A stretch of DNA of 64,000 nt from Priapulus caudatus (taxonomy: Eukaryota; Priapulida; Priapulimorpha; Priapulimorphida; Priapulidae), in NCBI RefSeq assembly GCF_000485595.1, contig NW_014577260.1:156954-220953 (forward strand). The letters run 5' to 3'. The notes below the pieces were generated by a model, which was not told where the DNA came from, did not search any database, and saw only the letters and a program-made list of their open reading frames with translations. Position numbers and translations under genes: made by a program. Every line of letters begins with the position of its first letter. Positions within the stretch are counted from its first letter, which is position 1. Positions 34,858 through 45,276 of the stretch are shown in pieces.

Positions 34858-34950
34858 ACTCGTGTGTTCGTCTGTTCGTCTGTTCGTTGTTCGTGTGTTA
34901 TCGTGTTCTGTCTTTCGTGTTTCTCGTGTGTTCACTGTGTCGGCTCTGTG
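34858..34950. repeat. Octamer array (TGTGTTCG)n, unit 3 copy
   Basis: Indel-rich counterpart of 20635-20742 and 27172-27272. Confidence 0.75.
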
Positions 34951-35811
34951 TTCGATGAATTGATGACCGCGTCGAATAGCGAGGAGACCTTACTTACACT
35001 GTTGAATATAGTCTCACACGTGTGTTCCGTTCCGTCGGCGCCGCCGGTCAGTTCCTTGCCTCCTTTATACATAACCGACCAGGACTACGACATCGTCACG
35101 CACGGTGAAACTTCGCCAGGTGTATTTATTGCCCGCATCAGGCCTGCGTAGAATGTAAGGACTTCGTTAGTGCACTCTGAGCACCGTTCTCGCAAAGTTA
35201 TTACGTTTCCGCGTCCGCGAATACGGCAGGCCGCCGTGGCCCGTCGCGAGAATATCCTGGCCCGAACAGCAGTAAAGCCTTAGTGATTACGATCGGTAAA
35301 GATTCCGGATCCTACAACCTACGGATACCTGGTAGCGTTCCTCCTCCCGGTTGGCTTGACCTGTGAACTGAACTTGCATTCTACCCTTTTTCTCTTCGGC
35401 CCGCACCCCCTGCCTATCCCACTCGATGGTGGCTTTGAAGCCGACCGCATGTAGAGTTCCGACGGTTGGACTCAGATTCATGTCTAAGATTAGTTTATAA
35501 AGGGAGCTGATCCTTACGTGTAAATTCGACGAGATAGCGTATTAGTACCTGAAATCTAAGCCTTTACAATGGTTTCGCATAGATTGCCGTTCAAGGCAAA
35601 CTTGCCAGTTTTCGGTAAGATTCCATCGCACTGAGTTAATTTACTGCATGCGGCCTGATGCTCTACATGGATTTTTCTTTTCGTTTCTCGCACCGCCGCT
35701 GCCCGCATATCCATACTCAATTCTCTATCAAACCTTCTCCCTTTTATACCTGGTCCTCGCTCTTTTCCACTTTTCAATCTTTCTCCCGCCTCTATTATCT
35801 TCCTCTCGCTA

Positions 35812-35979
35812 TCTCTCTCTCGGGCTTCGCGCTCGCTCTCTTCTATTCTCTTTCCTCCTCTCTCTCTCTCTCGCTCTCTCTCTTCTTCCTTCTTTTTGTT
35901 GCTCTCTGCTCTCTTTCTCTCTCTCTCACCTCTTCTTTCTCTTTCTCCTCCGCCCGCCTCTCTTTCTACAACTCCCGCT

Positions 35980-36014
<35 letters not shown>

Positions 36015-36050
36015 TCTCTTCTCTTTTCTCTTTCTACGCTCTCGCCCTTC
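35812..36050. repeat. (CT)n tract, unit 3
   Basis: Counterpart of 28120-28365, with more interruptions. Confidence 0.88.
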
Positions 36051-36249
36051 TATCGCCCAATAAAATTACCCATATTCCCTCATTCCTGGGTGTCTATACT
36101 TCCTCTCTTTTCTCTACCATGTATCTAATTGTTTTGTAGCACTTCCTGTGCTAGCTGAGTGCAAACCCACTCCCTGTTAAACACACTGTGGGAAACCGCG
36201 GCCATTTCCCCCACCAAGATAATTTACCCCCCACCTTCAGTCAAGCAAT

Positions 36250-37560
36250 TACATGGGTAATGCTATCCCCCAGGCTGCGAGTGAGGTACCGCAACGTGGC
36301 ACACTATGTTGATAGTGTTAGATTAAAGTCAGGTTAGGGTTAGGCATTTAGGGTTAGGTTAGTTTAGATTAGTTAGAGTTAGGATTAGATTCTAGGTTAG
36401 GCGTTATAGTTAGTATTAGGTTAGCGGTTAAGTCTTTGATTCATGATAATCTGTCCCCCCACACACAAGATTAATTTTAGTGGACACCACATGCCTATAT
36501 ATAGCGCGGCGCATTACATATATATTTAGTGAATGTCAGTTGCGTGTTGGAGTGATTACAGCTTCTTTAGTCCTACGGGTCTTGGTTCCGTAGTCCGCTG
36601 GTCCTACGCGTCAGTAGTCTACGCACGACACAGCGTAGTTATGTCTTCTTTAATATGTTTGCTAATTTAAAATTTAATTATATATTTTGTATCATAAAAT
36701 AATTTTAAAATTTAATCTTCGTTTTAAATTCAATATTTAATTTATTTTAAAAGTTAAATTAATTTGATTACATTTTTATAAATTTAATTTTAATGGATTT
36801 TTTTAATTTTATTTATTTCTTTAATTTTATTACCCCGACCAAGTTCCTACGGGCACATACACAATAATACGCGGCTGATGCCACATTAAACTATATAATA
36901 AATAATACTAACAATAAAAATAATTATACTGGTCAAAAATATACACATTGATTCAAGCAGCTGACTGCCGTAGCTGTACCACAGCACTTCTAAACTGGTG
37001 TATGGTCACCAACGGACTTGGAATGAAATTATTATTGACTTGCTAAGTGAAACTAGACCAAAAACAAAGAAATTTTTCAGTGGGTGAATGAAATTTTGAT
37101 AACTGGTCTCGAGGCGGTGAATGACAAACTGAATAGTTTAAGAATATATTTTCTTTTCCTCCTCCACTCGTCGGTGCAACTGTCAATTCATAGCTGAAAA
37201 GCCCATACATATAAAATTGCGCGAACAAAAAATGTTTAAAGAAATTTAAAACATAATACAATTTACAAATATTAAACTAAAAAATAAATAAAATAAAAAT
37301 AAGACATAAAATAAAAAATTTATTTAAAAAAATTGGTTCATTCACTCACCCCCTCTTACTAATAACCGGGAGACCAACGACCCGTAGGACCAACGCCCGT
37401 AGACAACGGACCCGTAATATAGAATCGATTCCCCGTTGCGAGGTGAGGTTACCGTTTATGTGTTCTTTTGAACGTCATCGTCAACGCATATCACCGTGAC
37501 CTACTCTCCACGCCGGGGATAGGCAACACCCGCAGTTGCAGGCTCTGCCAATACAGGCCA
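36250..37560. mobile_element. Noisy copy of the large TIR element (unit 3)
   Basis: Both outer arms are recognisable (GCTATCCCCCAGGC near 36261 and CTCCACGCCGGGGATAGG near 37505), as are the TTAGGG-like tract, the AT-rich block and the GTGAATGAAA motifs. Many one-base indels separate it from 28567-29845. Confidence 0.6.
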
Positions 37561-37986
37561 GCATTTTGCCTTGTTGAGGCGTTACGTTGTTAGTCCTGGA
37601 CTGGTGCCTGTTCCTCAGTCTTGTGCAGAACTTATATTTCGTGGGGATTCCAGAGTACGCGACCATACAATGCAAGACCCCACCCGTGTGTAAACCGCAT
37701 GTATTCTTCCAGATCTTTAGTTGCTGCCTATAACCGGTGTATCGCGATAGGTTCGTTAAAACAAAGTAAGCAGCGCTACGTAGGGGATATGATATCAATG
37801 TCTAACATCCTTGTTTGCTTTCTGATCTCCGGTGACTCTATGCTAGTCCCATGATGTGCTTCCATTGTATGGCAGAAACACAATAGCATGCTATATAGCT
37901 CGCATTCTACGATTTTAAGTTTTGGTTTGGATATATATGCGTTGCCTGCATGTGGCGGTGGAGTGTTGTCGTTTACCTTTGTCGTA

Positions 37987-38166
37987 GTGTCTATGTCCCC
38001 TGACATCTGTTTGACTGCTCTTTATCTATTTCTGACGACCCTAACCCGTAGACACTAACCCTAACCCTAACCCTATATACTATGATTATATATTAATGAT
38101 ATGATATTAGTCAGGAAATAGGCGCTAAACGAGCCAGTGTCAAACAGAGGTCAGGGACAAGACTGT
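37987..38166. mobile_element. Noisy copy of the 178-bp TIR element (unit 3)
   Basis: GTGTCTATGTCCCCTGACAT at the left and GACCTCTGTTTGACACTGG (complement) at the right, with CCCTAA units between. Indels disturb the ends. Confidence 0.65.
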
Positions 38167-38224
38167 ATCGCCTTTACTGTGGTGTGACGCCGGATCCGCG
38201 CGTACGCGTGGGTGAATGTTGGGA

Positions 38225-38370
38225 CACGGCCGCGCGCGCCGCTCGGCGTGATCAGCGTGCTGCGTGCGTGCGTGCGTGCCTGCAGAGCGTGATGTGTGGG
38301 CATTGTGTGTGTGTGTGCGGTTGGTTGTGGGTGTGAGATCGTTGCTGCGCGCGTGCGTTGGCGCGCGTGT
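38225..38370. repeat. (GCGT)n/(GT)n tract, unit 3
   Basis: Counterpart of 30541-30690, much reduced and interrupted. Confidence 0.75.
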
Positions 38371-39089
38371 GCGTCGCGCGGGAATCTTCTAGCCTGGGGA
38401 TGCACTTGACATACGCAGCGGATGCATGTAGCTAGACACACGCTGCCGACGCATGTGTCTTATGAACAGCACCCTGCAAAAATACTTAACATACATTATT
38501 TAGCGATGTGTCTTTTCACGTATGAACATCTATTTGGACACCCCGACTAAGTATTACATTACGCATGTCGCCGGGCCCGCCGCGTTGTGTACGATTTTCG
38601 ATCCTCGCGCCGGCAAAGTTCGTATTTTAATACGACGCTTGCAATTAATAGGGCAAAATAGCATCCCGAAGGTATCTAGGGCGATGAGCATGCACGCCGT
38701 GAAACATCATTGCGGTCGATTAATTCGAACGCTTAGAGACATTGGAAGTATCGAAGCGTGGTACTTTATGGAAAATTACATTGTGTAATTAAGCCTAAAA
38801 AACTATTGCGCCGCAGGTATGTGTCTGCCAGCACTGTTTAGCATTGACAACCAGCTTCATCGGCGGGGAACAGCATTTGAAAACCGCCTCTTCTCCGCGC
38901 GAACAATCTGCGTTTTTTTAAATGTCGCGCCAATTTTCTCCCAAAATGCGCTTTCAATGAAACGCCGAGGCATTCGAACGAATGATCGACCAAAACTAAG
39001 TCGACAGTATATTGCGGCTCCCTAAATGAACAATGCATGGCGACCGCATGGTAGAAGGCGAAATAGTGCTGTACTTCTAAATTATCGTC

Positions 39090-39475
39090 GTTCGTAGTTG
39101 TCCGACCTAGTTCAAATCGGGGCTGAATATCCGTCGCCGTGCCGGCACTAGTTTTGAAATAAAACGCTTGAGACATCCGTCTTACGGACTAATTGAAATC
39201 GGCTAAATATCCGTCGCTTGTCAACCTATGTGAAACTGGCGGCTCAGACTATCCGTCGTCGCCTGCCGAATAGTTTAAACAAATCTCGAGTATATCCTCG
39301 TCGTTGCCGACACTTTCAAAATCAATTGATGATACTCCGTCGTCGGCCCGCAAGCGCGGCGGAGGGCCTAAGCGCGGAACGAGGGCCGGACCCGGGTTGC
39401 CGGACTACTTTCAAATCAAGCTGAGATATCCTTCGTCGTTGCCGGACTAGTTTCAAAGCATCGGCTGAGATATTT
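39090..39475. repeat. About 55-58 bp tandem array, unit 3
   Basis: Repeats of GGGGCTGAATATCCGTCG and TTGCCGGACTAGTTTCAAA, about seven copies, interrupted by a GC-rich insertion at about 39339-39393. It marks the right border of the triplicated region. Confidence 0.85.
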
Positions 39476-39540
39476 CGGATCTACGATCAGTTAGTGCGGA
39501 AATCAAAGTGACGAATATCTTCAGTTCTGCTTTACTATAG

Positions 39541-39731
39541 TTGCACGGTTCGGCTCGAGACTACTACATCCTGATTAATGCATCCACAAACCTGACTGTG
39601 TCTCTCGCGTCTTCTCCGTGTTACGATGTGGTGTTAGACGTGCATTACGATCACGTCCGGGCTAAAAAACACCCGTTATTTCATATCACGGCGGCTTTAC
39701 CTACGGCGGAACGGGGATGGGGCCAGACGCT
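39541..39731 (+). CDS. Candidate isolated exon, unrecognised
   Basis: A 64-codon open frame is preceded directly by a splice-acceptor-like TTCTGCTTTACTATAG and ends at CGCTGTGAGC, which could be a GT donor (phase 2). The reading is not low-complexity: it has alternating hydrophobic residues, one N-glycosylation-type sequon (NLT) and a single Cys, compatible with part of a beta-rich extracellular domain. I recognise no family. It lies just outside the triplicated region, with no partner exon identified. Chance is a serious alternative. Confidence 0.18.
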
Positions 39732-39739
39732 GTGAGCTA

Positions 39740-40045
39740 CCGCAGCGCCCCCCCCCTCACACGCAACAATCATCAATAGACTGGCCAAACACCTTGCTGG
39801 ACACCTCATTAGTTTCGCGCGTAATCCTGTCTTTCCGCAGCCGGTAAAGATTCCCGCTGATCACACGTCAATGTTGCCGCTACACTGACTGTCCCACAAA
39901 GCACAGAATCTAATCTGGAGCACCCAATGTAGTGATGAATCACTCACACTATGGCTGCGTCTCCTCCGTGGTGACATCAGCTGAATTCTGGCCTAGTTAT
40001 ATATTATATATGTATTATATTATAGAGACGCAGAGACGAGAGATC
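39740..40045. other. Unannotated unique DNA
   Basis: Nothing supported, apart from a poly-C run near 39750 and a short TATATTATATATG stretch near 39999. Confidence 0.5.
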
Positions 40046-40325
40046 ACACAAGACGACACGAGATCTCGAGAGAGAGGAGAGTAGAGAAAAGAGCGCGCGA
40101 TATGACCGCGCGACGAGCGGAGAGATAGATAAAGAAGAGAAACGAGATGAGAAGAGGCAAAGATCGAGAGCAGATGAGAGAGAGGAAGAGAGAGCAGAAA
40201 GAGAGAGTAGAGAAGAACGAGAGAGAGTCGAGAGAGAGAAGAGAGAATGAAGAAGAGATTACGAGACGATAGATAGTCAGAGAGACAGAAGAGCGCGTGA
40301 GAAGGAGTAGATAGGGGGGATAGAA
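40046..40325. repeat. (GA)n-rich purine tract
   Basis: Degenerate GAGAGA and GAAGAG motifs. The minus-strand open frame of 113 codons is a composition artefact. Confidence 0.85.
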
Positions 40326-40358
40326 GCTCGATAGATATCTACATCTGCTTGGCATTAT

Positions 40359-40910
40359 ATGCTGACTCCGTCGTTGACAGCGCACGCGTGTTCGTTTGTA
40401 AATTCAGTTACGCGTCTAAATGTACGCGCGCGTCATGTCAGTCCGCAGCGAACACGGTTTGGCAAAGTGATCGCCGTAATCTTGCGTGTATTTCGACGGA
40501 TGTCTTCGCGGGCAGCTGTTTCTATAGGTGATCGATACCCTATCAGCGCGTCGACGGCCGGAATCGCACTTCCTGCCTCCGCTTCATGTTACTGTTCAAA
40601 CCAATCCCTGCTCGCTCTGTTTCCGCGCTCTCGCCTCCTGTTCGTTTTCTATTCTGCCGAGCGACTGCACAGCTTGTTTCGCCGCTCCTCGCCTCGGTCA
40701 TTTTATCTGCCGAGCGCTGCTCGCTTGTTTCGCGCTCTCGCCTCCGTTCATTTCTATCTGCCGAGCGCTGCTCGCTTGTTTCGCGCTCTCGCCTCTGTTC
40801 ATTTTTATTTACCGAACGCTGCTCGCTTGTTTCGCGCTCTCGCAACCTCGGCCGAGAACGCGCGAGAGCGGCAACCCATCGCTGCGCTGTTTTACACGCT
40901 CGTCTGCTAA
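40359..40910 (+). CDS. Candidate open frame with 17-residue repeats, unrecognised
   Basis: This 183-codon frame contains three near-identical 17-residue repeats (FYLPSAARLFRALASVH) from about 40695 to 40852, plus a diverged fourth upstream. The DNA period is exactly 51 bp. Comparing the three units, TTT/TTC, TCC/TCT and CTG/TTA are silent in this frame, while AGC/AAC is the only replacement. The same changes are mostly replacing in the other frames I compared. That is weak evidence for translation of this frame. No signal peptide or known domain is seen, start and exon limits are unknown, and overlapping frames on both strands are also open because the repeat lacks stops. Confidence 0.2.
   Translation: MLTPSLTAHACSFVNSVTRLNVRARHVSPQRTRFGKVIAVILRVFRRMSSRAAVSIGDRYPISASTAGIALPASASCYCSNQSLLALFPRSRLLFVFYSAERLHSLFRRSSPRSFYLPSAARLFRALASVHFYLPSAARLFRALASVHFYLPNAARLFRALATSAENARERQPIAALFYTLVC
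40640..40852. repeat. 51-bp tandem repeat x about 4
   Basis: The anchor TCGCTTGTTTCGCGCTCTCG starts at 40721, 40772 and 40823. An older, diverged unit (GCTTGTTTCGCCGCTCCTCG) starts near 40672. Confidence 0.92.
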
Positions 40911-40934
40911 ATGATGCGCTGGCCACTGAAATGT

Positions 40935-41040
40935 GATTACACTATAGTGCTAGAAGGGGGAGAACTGTGAGGATACACTATAGGGCTAGAAGGGGGAGAC
41001 CTGTGGGGGCTACGCTATAGGACTAGGAAGGGGAGAGCTG
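40935..41040. repeat. About 40-bp tandem repeat x 3
   Basis: ACACTATAGTGCTAGAAGGG then GGAGAACTGTG, with variants ACACTATAGGGCTAG and ACGCTATAGGACTAG. Confidence 0.88.
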
Positions 41041-42312
41041 GCAAGCGGAGTGACAATGATGCGGTGAGCCGAAGTGTGGGGCCCGTGCACCCGAGCGGCC
41101 GACAGTGATGGATTAGCGATATTGTTCGCAGCCACAGATGCAGATGCGCGCAGTGAACGGAGTTGGAAATGCGTTAGTAATGGGAACTGCGAGCGAGCGG
41201 AGGCATTGCCGACATGATTCGGACCAAATGGAAACATGACAGGCAGTTAATATCGCGACAGGCTCACGAAGCGACGGCGTGCGTCCCACGGGACCGTCGG
41301 GCGGCGAAGTGCGAGAGAATCTTATGCGCAAAGAATATCGTATTGTGAACTTGAATGGCTGTTGACGAATTCCTGCTAAATGACACATGGTTGCGGAGGC
41401 TGTAGACGATACATGTCTGGCTGTTCTTTTCATTCGTCGTCGGTGTTGCTCGTTAAGTTGCTTAGCTCGTTATTGCTGTGAGGTGATCATGCGCCAGCTG
41501 CAATATTGGAAAGTTGATTGAATATTAATTGACAATGACTAATGACAACGAGTAAGCCATGGCTGGCAATTCTCAGTTTGCTCCCTCGTTCAATATCTCC
41601 TTATCCTCATCATCATCAGCAGCATCGGCTTTCTCTCTTGCCTTCCCGCATTTCAACCATTCCCACTCTCATCATATTAGATATCTGTTCCCCGCATCTT
41701 CTTAGCTTACACGACCTTCTACCCAATAAACATCGGCGCCATCTCTCTTCAGCTTCTTCTCTCATTTTGACGCGTCAGCAATGCCTTCCCACATTCCTGA
41801 AATTCTCACTCTCTCGTACCCCCGCCCGCTGCGTGCACTCTCTCTCCCGAGTCTTCATTTACGCACACCGTCATAATTAGCCATTGGTAATCGGTTAACT
41901 TCATTTGCTTCCTGTAAGTGATCAGGTGACTGAGCTCATCCGTGCAGCAAGCGAAGCGCCTTCAGAAGACGGTCGCGCTTGCGATCAATACTACTATACT
42001 GCCGCGTTTGTCGGCTGAGAGATATGTGTGCTGGTTACAAAATCAGCCGCAAGAAAGACTCTGCACGCCGAGTATCGGCAATATATATATATATCGACCA
42101 TCTCCATATGTCCGTTGTTGACATCAAAGACTGATGTATACGCCCAGAACGCAAAGCAAGCGGTTAGCTTTGCGAGCACTGGCCTATTCCTCACGATTGA
42201 AACTTTATCGTTGCAAAAAAAGATGGCTGCCAGAGTTGCTTCATGCGCTGCTTCATTAGCTCGCCTTGACATTGTCAAGATGAGCTATTGCCATGGGGTG
42301 TCATCCGTCGTA
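41041..42312. other. Unannotated unique DNA
   Basis: No gene supported. Open frames of 94-112 codons on both strands overlap each other and are unrecognised. A (TA)n stretch lies at about 42081-42094. Confidence 0.5.
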
Positions 42313-42870
42313 CGTCCGTCCGTCCGTCCGTCAAGATTTGACTACGGTTAACGATAACTCAAGAACCGTTAGACACACATGTTTCAAATTGCATATAGTT
42401 GTTATTCCTATGGGATAGGTTTGAACGTCCTATTTTGGAGCACGCCAGTTGACCTACATTCGAGCCACGTCCACTTTTTGGCAAAAATGGGAAGGGCCAC
42501 AAGTCAGTTCAGGATTAACGGATTTTGCTCATTTCTGGTATGTGAATGAATGAGGATTAGCCCCAAAACATATAACACAGGTTTTTTTTTTATTATGCAA
42601 ATTAGGTAGATTTTGGCAATTTTACTATGCATTTCAGTGTCTGCCTACGGTCAACGATAACTCAAGAACCGTTTGACCCACATGTTTCAAATTGCATGCA
42701 GTTGTTACTCCTATGGGAGAGATTTGAACTTGCTATTTTGGAGCACGCCAGTCTACCTACTTGCGAGCCACGCCTACTTTTTGGCAAAAATGAAAATGGC
42801 CATTTAAATTCATTCGATTTTGTTAAATTTTGGTATGTGAATGTGTAAGGCTAGCCCCAAAACAGTTGTT
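42313..42870. repeat. Two direct copies of an about 300-bp repeat beside (TCCG)n
   Basis: (GTCC)n at 42313-42332 precedes two direct copies, starting at 42342 and 42645, each with ACGATAACTCAAGAACCGTT, CACATGTTTCAAATTGCAT, CCTATGGGA.AG.TTTGAAC and TATTTTGGAGCACGCCAGT. The copies have diverged by scattered substitutions, unlike the indel pattern of 15-39 kb. It may be an interspersed family, and no coding is visible. Confidence 0.85.
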
Positions 42871-43823
42871 ACTCCTATAAAGAAGAGACCAACGATACCT
42901 AATATGTTACTGTTCCACTTCGTTCTAAACTGGATCAAAACCAAACGTCTAAGCAGATCATCAACCTAATATACGGTGTAAAATTATGTTATTAGATTGC
43001 GAGTCTTTACAGTAATTTGACCTTTGGATAATTTATATTTTTTTAATTTTGCGACGATATTCGAAAGTACCAAAATGGCGATCAATGTTAGGCGTATGAA
43101 GGAGCGCCGATCCGTCTCGTTCAAGATTTTCAGGACTTCACATCTGAAACATCTATTTTCGCAACAAAAAACTTATGCATATATCATTAGCAAAGAGTGA
43201 TATTATAATGGGAGATAGCTAATATAATGGAAATGTCTCCCCATAATATTAATAACAACTAATGCTATATATCCCCCCCTCCTTGTCCTACATGCTTACA
43301 GTTCCACTTGACACTTTCCATTTAGTTTGCAAATCAAGCGGAGAAACTATCTTTGCTCATGCGTATGCTGTGCGATGCGCTGCTGCAGTGCGTGCTGCGC
43401 AGTCACTCCGACTTCAGACATCGTCTGCAGAGATCCGTCGTCCATCGGAGTTTTTTCAAAGCTCGACGCGATAGCATGGTTTTCCACATTTTCATCATTC
43501 CGGGTTTCACGTACAGTTAGGATTAGACCATTCGGCTTCCCTTTGCAGCAGCCGGCAAGCGGGTTAAATCGTGGGAACTGTCGTGATTTAAAGTCAGATA
43601 ATTTTCGCCGCTGTTGAATTGATATGTCCGAAATCGGCATGATCTCGGTCGTGATCACGCTTTCGTGTGCGTCCGCCGAAGCGTTGCAACGTCGAAGCGC
43701 TTCGGCAAATTCAAAGTTGCCAGCCCTACCAGCATATATGCATAGACACATTATTAACGCGCCACGCGAATGGCTTTGCTTGCAGCTTTTCACATTGAAA
43801 ATTGATGCATTCCGGATATATAG
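42871..43823. other. Unannotated unique DNA
   Basis: No gene supported. A 148-codon minus-strand frame at 43347-43793 overlaps plus-strand frames and shows no recognised domain. Confidence 0.5.
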
Positions 43824-44581
43824 NNNNNNNNNNNNNNNNNNNNNNNNNNNNNNNNNNNNNNNNNNNNNNNNNNNNNNNNNNNNNNNNNNNNNNNNNNNNN
43901 NNNNNNNNNNNNNNNNNNNNNNNNNNNNNNNNNNNNNNNNNNNNNNNNNNNNNNNNNNNNNNNNNNNNNNNNNNNNNNNNNNNNNNNNNNNNNNNNNNNN
44001 NNNNNNNNNNNNNNNNNNNNNNNNNNNNNNNNNNNNNNNNNNNNNNNNNNNNNNNNNNNNNNNNNNNNNNNNNNNNNNNNNNNNNNNNNNNNNNNNNNNN
44101 NNNNNNNNNNNNNNNNNNNNNNNNNNNNNNNNNNNNNNNNNNNNNNNNNNNNNNNNNNNNNNNNNNNNNNNNNNNNNNNNNNNNNNNNNNNNNNNNNNNN
44201 NNNNNNNNNNNNNNNNNNNNNNNNNNNNNNNNNNNNNNNNNNNNNNNNNNNNNNNNNNNNNNNNNNNNNNNNNNNNNNNNNNNNNNNNNNNNNNNNNNNN
44301 NNNNNNNNNNNNNNNNNNNNNNNNNNNNNNNNNNNNNNNNNNNNNNNNNNNNNNNNNNNNNNNNNNNNNNNNNNNNNNNNNNNNNNNNNNNNNNNNNNNN
44401 NNNNNNNNNNNNNNNNNNNNNNNNNNNNNNNNNNNNNNNNNNNNNNNNNNNNNNNNNNNNNNNNNNNNNNNNNNNNNNNNNNNNNNNNNNNNNNNNNNNN
44501 NNNNNNNNNNNNNNNNNNNNNNNNNNNNNNNNNNNNNNNNNNNNNNNNNNNNNNNNNNNNNNNNNNNNNNNNNNNNNNNNN
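43824..44581. other. Assembly gap, 758 N
   Basis: A continuous run of N. Very long open frames predicted across it are meaningless. The right flank is a (CG)n/(GT)n microsatellite about 40 bp beyond. Confidence 0.99.
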
Positions 44582-44618
44582 CACCTCGAAATGGCTAGAG
44601 GCACGGAAGAGAAACGCG

Positions 44619-44625
44619 AATGAGC

Positions 44626-44656
<31 letters not shown>

Positions 44657-44669
44657 TGTGCGTGCGTGC

Positions 44670-44720
<51 letters not shown>

Positions 44721-44722
44721 CG
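44619..44722. repeat. (GC)n-(GT)n-(GCGT)n-(GT)n microsatellite
   Basis: About 100 bp of alternating purine-pyrimidine DNA immediately right of the gap. It probably contributed to the failure to close the gap. Confidence 0.95.
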
Positions 44723-45217
44723 CGTACGCATGCATCTGCGTGAGAGCGAGAATGCACGCGCGTGTGTGAGGAAAGATAGAGAGAGAGAGTGAGAGAAGTG
44801 GGGGAGGCAAATACTGAGGGCGAAAGTATCGGGGTGAGAGGTGGCGGAATGAGCGAAGAAACAACTGAAACGAGGGCGGAAGAAAAAACTGAATAGAGAC
44901 AGGCCAGTGAGAGAGTGCTCATCCACGAGACAGACAGTGAATGAAATTGCATTGAATTGAAAACGGGTTCGATAGCGGAACTCACGAACGTATAGCGCCA
45001 GAGACAACCCCTCCGTCTATATACACACCTATATGGCCAGTGTACGAATAGTACCATAGCCCCAGTCTATGTGTGTATGCCCTATATGTGTGTATGCTGT
45101 CCACGAGTCACCGCGTCACACACAGTTCACGCGTCTGTTTTTTACTGCTGGAAAGGCGAAGCTGAACTTTTGCTGCGCGGTCACATCCCGCTCTATACCT
45201 ATATATTGCATGTCACC
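44723..45217. other. Unannotated DNA upstream of the HSE cluster
   Basis: No gene supported. GA-rich at 44775-44900. A possible TATA-like CCTATATATTG lies at 45199-45209, just left of the heat-shock elements. Confidence 0.45.
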
Positions 45218-45246
45218 AGAAGGTTCGAGAAGTTCCAGAAGTTCCC
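45218..45246 (+). promoter_or_regulatory. Heat-shock element cluster
   Basis: Pentamers read aGAAg-gTTCg-aGAAg, a perfect three-unit heat-shock element (45218-45232). They are followed by TTCcaGAAgTTCcc, which adds three more GAA/TTC blocks offset by one base. HSF trimers bind alternating nGAAn/nTTCn units. A TATA-like GTATATAG follows at 45269-45276, in the order expected for a heat-inducible promoter. No chaperone reading frame was recognised on either side within the window, so the target gene, if any, is unknown. Confidence 0.55.
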
Positions 45247-45268
45247 GATTATCTACTTCTGATGTCAC

Positions 45269-45276
45269 GTATATAG
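45269..45276 (+). promoter_or_regulatory. Possible TATA box
   Basis: GTATATAG lies 22 bp after the heat-shock element cluster. TATA-like strings are common by chance, so support comes only from its position. Confidence 0.3.

Larger units (their letters stand above)
31623..39480 (+). repeat. Large repeat unit 3 (5' truncated)
   Basis: It begins at GGGTGTGTGCTTATTTTTGG, equal to unit 2 from about 23875, and follows unit 2 through to the 58-bp array. Its first 600 bp or so are nearly identical to unit 2, but from about 32400 onward one-base indels are frequent. The first about 2.2 kb of units 1 and 2 is missing. An insertion of GC-rich sequence (about 39339-39393) interrupts its final array. 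Confidence 0.9.

Noticed and set aside
43726-45057. Very long minus-strand open frames (over 400 codons)
   Set aside because: Most of their length is N plus (GT)n, so they are not evidence of a gene.
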